Shown here one piece after another: positions 36,653-43,071 of a DNA stretch of 64,000 bases. Position numbers and translations under genes: made by a program. The stretch spans positions 124,001 through 188,000 of the forward strand of contig NZ_FQXA01000004.1 in assembly GCF_900129835.1 (NCBI RefSeq). The letters run 5' to 3'. Within the stretch, counting starts at the first letter, position 1. Each line of letters begins with the position of its first letter. This stretch comes from Stutzerimonas xanthomarina DSM 18231 (GTDB taxonomy: Bacteria > Pseudomonadota > Gammaproteobacteria > Pseudomonadales > Pseudomonadaceae). The notes beneath the pieces are model-generated. The model saw nothing but the letters and a program-made list of their open reading frames with translations, ran no database searches and was not told the origin of the DNA.

Positions 36653-38494
36653 TTACTCGTCCACTCGGACTTCACGAAACATGCCCATTTCCATGTGAAG
36701 CAGTAGGTGACAGTGATAAGCCCAACGCCCGAGTGCATCGGCTGTCACGCGGTAGCTGCGCTTCGAACCTGGAGGCATGTCGATCGTGTGCTTGCGAACC
36801 ATGAACTTTCCATTCTCATCCTCAAGATCGCTCCACATACCATGCAGATGAATCGGATGGGTCATCATGGTGTCGTTGACCAAAGTGATGCGTACCCGCT
36901 CGCCATATTTGAGCCGCAGGGGCTCCGAATCAGAGAACTCTATACCGTCAAATGACCAGGAGAACTTCTCCATGTGGCCGGTGAGATGGAGTTCGATCGT
37001 CCGACTGGGCTCACGGCCGTCCGGATCGGGGAAAGTGCTTCTCAAGTCGCTATAGGTCAGGACTCGGCGGCCGTTGTCTCGTAAGCCAATACCGGGATCG
37101 TTCAGCCTATGAGTTGGGCTCATGGTCTGCATGTCCACCAGTGGGTTATTGGACTCTGAGGGCGGGTGCGATTGCATACCTGCGCTCATCCCAGCCATTC
37201 CAGAGTGGTCCATCCCGGACATCCCACCCATTTTGCTGTGATCCATGCCGGCCATTGCGCCCATGTCGCCCATCCCTTGCATGTCACCGTGGTTCATGCC
37301 GGACATGTTGCTATGGTCCATCGCGCCCATGTCGCCGCCATGGTCCATGCCCGCCATACCGCCCATGCTGCCGTGATCCATCCCCATGTCGTCCATGGTG
37401 ATTAGTGGTCGAGGATCGGTTTCTGGAACAGGAGCGCTCAGCCCTTCGGCAACCGCTAGCGTGCCACGGGCGTATCCTGTGCGATCCATCGATTGGGCGA
37501 AGATCGTGTAAGCCTCCTCGGTCGCAGGCTCGACAATCACATCGTAGGTTTCTGCCACGGCAATGCGGAATTCGTCGACGCTAACTGGGTTGACGTATTG
37601 GCCATCGGCTGCGACTACAGTCATCTTCAGCCCTGGAATGCGGACATCGAAATAGCTCATGGCCGAGCCGTTGATGAACCGCAGACGAAGCTTCTCGCCG
37701 GGCTTAAAGATGCCGGTCCAGTTCCCGTCGGGTGCTTGGCCGTTCATTAGATAGGTATAGGTGTAGCCGCTTACGTCGGCGAGGTCGGTGGGACTCATTT
37801 TCATCTGAGCCCACATTTTCCGATTCGCAATCGTAGCGGCCCAGCCGTCTTCGCTCACGTCGTTAATGAAGTCTCCGACAGTGCGCTTGTGGAAGTTGTA
37901 ATAATCGGACTGCTTCTTGAGCTTAGAAAGGATTCGAGCGGGATCCTCATCGGTCCAATCGGTCAGCATGACGACATAGTCGCGGTCATAGCTGAACGGT
38001 TCGGGATCCTTAGCATCAATGACCAACGGGCCATAGACACCAACCTGCTCTTGTAGGCCTGAATGACTGTGGTACCAATAAGTACCGTTTTGTTTAACCT
38101 GAAACTTATATACATACATGCCATCGGGAGCGATGCCGTGGAAGCTCAATCCAGGCACGCCATCCATGTTGGCCGGCAGGATCATGCCGTGCCAGTGAAT
38201 CGATGTATCTTCGCTCAGCTTATTCCTGACGCGCAGCGTGACGGTATCCCCTTCACGCCAACGTAGAAGCGGCCCTGGGATGGTCCCATTGATAGTCATC
38301 GCTGTCCGGGCCGCGCCGGTGATATTGACCGGCGTCTCCCCAATCAGCAGATCGAACTCCGTGCCGGTTAGTACGCTGGGCTGGCCTGGGCTACTCACTG
38401 CCCAGACCGGAGCTCGCCACAAGCCAAGACCGCCAAGGAGGCCTGCGGCAGTCAAGCCTTTAACAAAGGTTCGCCTAGAGGTTTTACGTTGCAT
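36653..38494 (-). CDS. copA: CopA multicopper oxidase (copper resistance)
   Basis: This 613-residue periplasmic multicopper oxidase begins with a twin-arginine signal (RRTFVKGLTAAGLLGGLGL). Three cupredoxin domains follow, with copper ligands in SIHWHGMI, WYHSH, HPIHLHGMW and HCHLLLHMEMGM. Residues 370-440 form a Met/His-rich insert (GMDHGSMGGMAGMDHGG and repeats) that is thought to bind extra copper. It is the first gene of the copA-small-copB-cytochrome c run. A CopR-type operator lies 155 bases upstream. It should oxidise Cu(I) to the less toxic Cu(II) and bind copper. Confidence 0.95.
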   Translation of the reverse strand: MQRKTSRRTFVKGLTAAGLLGGLGLWRAPVWAVSSPGQPSVLTGTEFDLLIGETPVNITGAARTAMTINGTIPGPLLRWREGDTVTLRVRNKLSEDTSIHWHGMILPANMDGVPGLSFHGIAPDGMYVYKFQVKQNGTYWYHSHSGLQEQVGVYGPLVIDAKDPEPFSYDRDYVVMLTDWTDEDPARILSKLKKQSDYYNFHKRTVGDFINDVSEDGWAATIANRKMWAQMKMSPTDLADVSGYTYTYLMNGQAPDGNWTGIFKPGEKLRLRFINGSAMSYFDVRIPGLKMTVVAADGQYVNPVSVDEFRIAVAETYDVIVEPATEEAYTIFAQSMDRTGYARGTLAVAEGLSAPVPETDPRPLITMDDMGMDHGSMGGMAGMDHGGDMGAMDHSNMSGMNHGDMQGMGDMGAMAGMDHSKMGGMSGMDHSGMAGMSAGMQSHPPSESNNPLVDMQTMSPTHRLNDPGIGLRDNGRRVLTYSDLRSTFPDPDGREPSRTIELHLTGHMEKFSWSFDGIEFSDSEPLRLKYGERVRITLVNDTMMTHPIHLHGMWSDLEDENGKFMVRKHTIDMPPGSKRSYRVTADALGRWAYHCHLLLHMEMGMFREVRVDE

Positions 38495-39098
38495 GTGTAG
38501 GTTCCAATCAAACTAAGGAGCCAAGCCGAAACCAGCCTTTAGGGTTGGTGTTGCCAGCGTTAATCGATCTTAGAAGCTCGCGCACGGTCTGTCTTATCAA
38601 GCGACTCGCCATTATTCGTAAATATGGCATGCCGAAGAAAAACGCGTGATTACATTTTTGTAAGCTTAAAGCGCCCCGAAAACGTCTGCGATCAGAGTTC
38701 CGGTCACTTTAGCTGGCTTTACTTAAACCGCGGGCTGGATAAGAGCCGCTAAAAAGGTCCGGCCATAATCTAGCAGTTCATTAGCAGTTTGTTGCTCATT
38801 CACTGCTTTTCAGCGGATCTTTCCAGGCTGTGCGGGCAATCTAGAAGGCCTCATGAGATTGGATAATTATCAAATCTTAGCCGCTCAAGAGGGTTGTAAC
38901 CTACTAGCCAGTATAAACTTGGTCTGCTCGGTGCGAAGATATTAGGGTAGGTTTTTGACGAGCCATGGTTCGAAGTAGCTATAACGGCTTCGCCGGTTCT
39001 ACAAACATTTCTGCCTATACCAGCACCGTGGCAGCTATAACATCGCAGAAGCTGCCACAGTTAAGAGCTGCGCAGTCAAATCTGCGTACGGTTTCGCT
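38495..39098. other. Intergenic region upstream of copA
   Basis: About 600 bases hold no clear gene. The copA promoter and the operator at 38649-38664 lie in the first 170 bases, with a -10-like CATATTT near 38625 on the minus strand. The rest shows nothing recognisable. Confidence 0.5.
38649..38664. promoter_or_regulatory. CopR-type operator of the copA operon
   Basis: ATTACA-TTTT-TGTAAG, 155 bases upstream of copA, identical to the copy at 24546. Confidence 0.7.
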
Positions 39099-39308
39099 TC
39101 AGCAATTAGCATGAGCGTGCTTCGCTGAAGTTTCCTTCGCGGCTAGCTCCTGGGCTTGGTCGTTCTGGTCAGCCTGATAACTAGCGATCGCTACTTGGCG
39201 AGCCTGCTCCATACGAGCAAAGGTACGATCACCACCACCTTCTGCCATTGCATAGGAAGAGCTTGCTGCGATGGCGAGCAGTACAGAAAGGGATTTGAAA
39301 AGTTTCAT
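39099..39308 (-). CDS. PtrA-like small exported protein
   Basis: This 69-residue protein has a signal peptide ending SYAMA, so the mature chain begins AEGGGDRTFARMEQA, the PtrA-type motif. The remainder is an Ala/Gln-rich helix ending with SAKHAHANC, a short His/Cys metal-binding tail. Its length and motif are closest to PtrA itself among the three such proteins here. A degenerate operator lies at 39422-39437. It is probably monocistronic and copper-induced (inferred). Confidence 0.8.
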   Translation of the reverse strand: MKLFKSLSVLLAIAASSSYAMAEGGGDRTFARMEQARQVAIASYQADQNDQAQELAAKETSAKHAHANC

Positions 39309-39421
39309 TACTTTTTACCTTTGTTTACGAAGATACGGGAGACCCAGCGCAGCTCCATTAACAGAGGCTTGGGCTTGTGTGTAAGCTAACCGAGTGTCCC
39401 TGTCAGAAACCTGATCGAAAC

Positions 39422-39437
39422 ATTACGGTTTCGTCAG
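39422..39437. promoter_or_regulatory. Degenerate CopR-type operator before the PtrA-like gene
   Basis: On the minus strand, CTGACG-AAAC-CGTAAT closely parallels the CTGACA-GAAA-TGTAAT box before the P-type ATPase gene. It is 114 bases upstream of the 39308 start. Confidence 0.45.
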
Positions 39438-39524
39438 TAACGCAGAAGAAGTGAGTACAAGCGAAAGCGCAGGTTGCGTGTATGGCATCTTTACCTGCTG
39501 TAAATAGGTTCTGTTCCAGCATGC

Positions 39525-39550
39525 AAAAAAAAAGGCGCCATCAAGGCGCC
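39525..39550 (-). terminator. Rho-independent terminator on the minus strand, no gene upstream
   Basis: On the minus strand GGCGCC-TTGAT-GGCGCC is followed by nine T residues. The next sequence upstream on this strand is the copR promoter region, whose gene runs the other way. It may be an orphan remnant or may protect the small gene to the left from antisense transcription. Confidence 0.6.
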
Positions 39551-39650
39551 AATAGGCCAAAGGAGCATGGAAATGGCCAAAAAGCAGAGTGTGGGGGCAA
39601 CTGCTGGTGTAGACGTTAACGCTAGAAGCTGTCAGACAGATGATGCGAGC

Positions 39651-39666
39651 ATTACGTTTCTGTAAG
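39651..39666. promoter_or_regulatory. CopR-type operator in front of copR
   Basis: ATTACG-TTTC-TGTAAG, 60 bases before the copR start, followed by a -10-like TGTTCTAAAT. It suggests autoregulation. Confidence 0.65.
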
Positions 39667-39725
39667 GTACTGGATGCAAGGACCGACAACCGCCACACTG
39701 TTCTAAATGCTTGCAGGAGTACCTT

Positions 39726-40406
39726 ATGAAGCTTCTTGTTGCTGAAGACGAGCCGAAAACAGGCACCTACCTACAGCAGGGGCTCACGGAGGCCGGCTTC
39801 ACTGTCGATCGAGTAGAGAACGGGACTGATGCTGCTCAGCATGCGCTTCACGGGGAATACGACCTGCTCATCTTAGATGTGATGATGCCTGGCCTGGATG
39901 GGTGGCAGGTTTTACAGAAAGTCCGCGCTGCCGGTAATGAGGTTCCCGTGCTCTTTCTCACCGCCCGAGACGGGGTTCAGGATCGAGTAAAGGGATTGGA
40001 GTTGGGCGCTGATGATTATCTCATCAAGCCGTTTGCCTTCTCCGAATTGCTAGCCAGGATCCGTACGTTGCTTCGCCGCGGCAATAATGCTCCCAACCAA
40101 ACAATACTCAAACTCCTCGACCTTGAGGTCGATCTGCTCAGGCGTCGGGTTACGCGATCGGGGAAACGAATAGACCTAACTGCAAAGGAATTCGCTCTTC
40201 TTGAGCTATTACTTCGGCGTCGCGGGGAAGTGCTCTCAAAGTCACTTATCGCCTCCCAAGTATGGGACATGAATTTCGACAGCGATACCAATGTGATTGA
40301 GGTGGCGGTACGACGGCTGAGAGCAAAAATCGATGATGAGTTCGAACCTAAGCTCATACAAACCGCGCGTGGGATGGGCTATTTGATCGACGCGCCAGAC
40401 CGCTAG
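39726..40406 (+). CDS. copR: CopR-like OmpR-family response regulator
   Basis: This 226-residue regulator has a receiver domain with acidic pocket EDE (residues 7-9) and Asp51 in [10 protein letters not shown] winged-helix domain follows, ending [12 protein letters not shown] 39726 is preceded by AGGAG; the frame continues slightly upstream without support. The gene is followed immediately by an IS5-family insertion, whose first base forms the last base of the stop codon. The kinase gene copS normally follows copR, but it is absent here. It is the best candidate for the regulator binding the repeated ATTACA-N4-TGTAAG operators. Confidence 0.88.
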   Translation: MKLLVAEDEPKTGTYLQQGLTEAGFTVDRVENGTDAAQHALHGEYDLLILDVMMPGLDGWQVLQKVRAAGNEVPVLFLTARDGVQDRVKGLELGADDYLIKPFAFSELLARIRTLLRRGNNAPNQTILKLLDLEVDLLRRRVTRSGKRIDLTAKEFALLELLLRRRGEVLSKSLIASQVWDMNFDSDTNVIEVAVRRLRAKIDDEFEPKLIQTARGMGYLIDAPDR

Positions 40407-41597
40407 GATGGTCTGAAGTAGACCATGTATTTCTGGCTGACTTCGGCCCTGCCGATTTCAAAAACGGCGATTCGGCTAAAAAACGATCAAGTCATCCGCT
40501 CTTTCCCGGTTTTTAGCCGGCGCGAGCACCTCGCGGCGGCCATTTCCCGCATTACAGACGCACCTCTCCTGCATTGGTCAGCAAATGTCTGCGCGCCATC
40601 CACAGGTTCGACAGTGCGAACAGTGTCACCAGCTGCGCGGTGTTTTTAGCCAGGCCACGGAAGCGTGTCTTCACATAGCCGAACTGGCCCTTGATCACCC
40701 GGAACGGATGCTCGACCTTGGCACGCACCTGCGCCTTGGCCTTCTCGATCTTGCGCTTGGCTTTGTACAGCGCGCTGCGCTTACTCACCTTCTTGTACGT
40801 GCTGCGGCGGGCCGCGATCTGCCAGATCACCTCTCGGCCGTCATGTTCCGGGCGCTTCTCTACGCCGGTGTAACCCGCGTCAGCCCCAACCATGTTTTCC
40901 TTGCCGTGCAGCAGTTTGTCGACCTGGGTAACGTCTGCAATGTTGGCTGCCGTACCCACCACGCTGTGCACCAGGCCGGACTCGTCATCAACGCCGATAT
41001 GCGCCTTCATGCCGAAGTAATACTGGTTGCCCTTCTTGGTCTGGTGCATGTCCGGGTCGCGCTTGCCGTCCTTGTTCTTGGTCGAACTCGGCGCATTGAT
41101 CAGTGTGGCATCGACGATGGTGCCTTGGCGCAACGACAAGCCTCGGTCACCCAGGTAGCCATTGATCACGGCCAGGATGCCGGCAGCCAACTCGTGTTTC
41201 TTCAGCAAGCGACGGAAGTTGAGGATGGTCGTTTCGTCAGGGATGCGCTCCAGGCTCAGCCCAGCAAACTGGCGCAAGATAGTGGTCTCGTACAGCGCTT
41301 CCTCCATCGCCGGGTCGCTGTAGCCGAACCAGTTTTGCATCAGATGGACACGCAGCATCGCCATCAGCGGATAGGCCGGTCGGCCGCCTTCACCCTTGGG
41401 ATAATGCGGCTCGATCAAGGCAATCAAACCCTTCCACGGCACCACCCGATCCATTTCGATCAGGAACAACTCCTTGCGGGTCTGTTTGCGCTTGCCGGCG
41501 TACTCGGCGTCGGCGAAGGTCATCTGCTTCATCGGAAAACTCGGCGGGTTGCGTCCGGGTATTTTGCCAAAATCAGGAAGTCTTTTTCAGACCATCC
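40406..41597 (-). mobile_element. IS5-family insertion sequence
   Basis: The element of about 1192 bp has inverted ends GGATGGTCTGAA (left) and the complementary TTCAGACCATCC (right), with further imperfect match inward. A 3-bp direct repeat CTA flanks it at 40403-40405 and 41598-41600. It encodes one transposase on the minus strand. The left end coincides with the stop codon of copR. Confidence 0.85.
40552..41532 (-). CDS. IS5-family transposase
   Basis: This 326-residue DDE transposase has the N-terminal DUF772-type domain (MLRVHLMQNWFGYSDPAMEEALYE) and the DDE core: DATLI (first Asp), VGADAGYTG (second Asp) and a glutamate in the C-terminal helical region (KVEHPFRVIKGQFGYVKTRF). It appears full-length and undamaged, so the element may still be active. 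It fills most of the insertion sequence. Confidence 0.93.
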   Translation of the reverse strand: MKQMTFADAEYAGKRKQTRKELFLIEMDRVVPWKGLIALIEPHYPKGEGGRPAYPLMAMLRVHLMQNWFGYSDPAMEEALYETTILRQFAGLSLERIPDETTILNFRRLLKKHELAAGILAVINGYLGDRGLSLRQGTIVDATLINAPSSTKNKDGKRDPDMHQTKKGNQYYFGMKAHIGVDDESGLVHSVVGTAANIADVTQVDKLLHGKENMVGADAGYTGVEKRPEHDGREVIWQIAARRSTYKKVSKRSALYKAKRKIEKAKAQVRAKVEHPFRVIKGQFGYVKTRFRGLAKNTAQLVTLFALSNLWMARRHLLTNAGEVRL

Positions 41598-41690
41598 CTA
41601 GAGCGAAAGCTTGGCATTCCACGCGGTGGGCCAAGCTACCGGTACCTATGCGGTAAAGGCGAGCCACCGAGCAAGGAGCGGTGCCGAACC

Positions 41691-42485
41691 TCAGTTCTCC
41701 GAGCTAGATTTCTTCGGCTGTGGCACGAAGAAGATGGGTCTCTGCGGGGGAGCTATCAGAATATCAGTGGATTTGATGCTAGTGCCCTTGCGACGCCTGG
41801 TCTTGCCATCCTTACCGACCGCCAGCAAATCACCGGTCGCAACAGCGATATCGAGCGCCTGCTTTACGCGAAACTCGTCAGCCATGGTGTAGTTGGTCAA
41901 TCCGCTCATCAGGCCCAGGAAAGGTTGCCGTTCTACCTCGTAGACCTGTTTGGGCAAGAGCTCTGAAAGTTCTCCCCGGATGCGGTCATCGGTGGCATCG
42001 TCGAAGTGATGCTCATCCAACAGCAAATCGTGTTGGCCTGTCACGGCGATATCCCGATTGGCGTCGTAGCCGAAAAAGCTGGAAGGCGACAGCATATGGG
42101 AAAAGTTGTTGCCGTATTTCCAGTGGATCTTCTTCATCACATCGTTGGCGCGGTAGTTGTTCGCCAGATGGATAAACCAATAGGCCATCGGGTTGCTGCC
42201 AGCAGGGCGGATGAAGAACACGGTCATGTACTGGGCACCGCTTTCCTGTTTGATCCCCTCAGACAGATGGCGTTGGATCAGGTACTGCCAATTGCGAGGC
42301 TGATGCGCCTTCAGCTCTTTCAGCATGCTCCATGGCACATGGTGATCCAGACCGATATTGGCGATGGCCTTCCGATTCGCTTGGCGGTCAGCCAGGTACG
42401 TGACCAGAAAATCGACGTTGAAGGTAAGCAGCACTTCGGCATTGCTGAGGTGCTGGAAAATCCATTTGATCTTGGGGAACGGCAC
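41691..42485 (-). pseudogene. Three-Cys-motif partner protein (TcmP), N-terminus missing
   Basis: The 264-codon frame begins with a GTG, but the sequence can be read on upstream as GRLGYGDVPFPKIKWIFQHL to a stop near 42525. This matches the interior DPxGY region of three-Cys-motif partner proteins, which are usually about 100-150 residues longer at the N-terminus. The C-terminal half appears intact (HMLSPSSFFGYDAN, LLLDEHHFDDATDD). TcmP proteins are found with phage-defence or mobile-element genes. Here it is a truncated remnant in a debris zone beside an IS element. The family call is from memory of its general features. Confidence 0.55.
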
Positions 42486-42510
42486 GTCGCCATAACCTAG
42501 TCGTCCGTGA

Positions 42511-42654
42511 TCACTTCACCTGCACCGCTAGAATTTTCTCAATGGCGTCTCTGGCTTGTGGATGCCCTGAGAAGTAATGAGCCTCTTCTATAAGAAGAGC
42601 TTTATTTGCTGCCTCATCACAGAAAATCTGCGGGCGATACCTGACCAGAAGTGA
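42511..42654 (-). pseudogene. C-terminal fragment of an unidentified gene
   Basis: A minus-strand frame, open from a stop at 42657 to a TGA at 42511, encodes RYRPQIFCDEAANKALLI ... AIEKILAVQVK, with protein-like composition and no start codon. It ends just before the truncated TcmP frame. It is flanked by inverted copies of TGATCACTTC (42509-42518 and 42648-42657). The family is not recognised. Confidence 0.3.
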
Positions 42655-42657
42655 TCA

Positions 42658-43071
42658 TAGGAACACTTCGAAAAAGTTAAGTTTTGAAGCCTAGATTTGA
42701 CCCAAAATCAGCAAAAGCTAACTAAAATCTCTGCCATGACACAGGGTCGAGAGAAAAAACCATGCCGAAGAGACTGGGAAGCCAGTGACTACAGGGGCTC
42801 GGCTGAAGATCGCAAAACGCGACTAAAACCTAATAGGGCAGATAGACGTATTGAGCCATGGAGACGAGTGCCCGTGACGAAGAAAAGGAGTGGGAGGCGA
42901 AACCCGTCGTGGTAGACGGGTCAAAACAATTGGGCAAAGCTACCGGAATGACACAGACAGGGCAAACCAGGGGAATGGCTTCGCTGTAATGGCATTTTGC
43001 CAAGTCGCAAGGCATTCTTGCGTCATACGTGCCAGCTACGCTGCCGCTCAGCTTGAAAGGTCCGATCCATT
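42658..43071. other. Intergenic junction between island debris and core genes
   Basis: About 410 bases hold no convincing gene, tRNA or attachment repeat. Base composition shifts to the GC-rich core pattern soon after 43,070, so the right end of the island probably lies here. Confidence 0.4.

Noticed and set aside
40585-41601. 338-codon plus-strand frame across the IS
   Set aside because: Shadow of the IS5 transposase on the minus strand, which has DDE motifs.
42658-43071. tRNA-based attachment site at the island end
   Set aside because: I could not fold a tRNA or find a matching direct repeat within the window.
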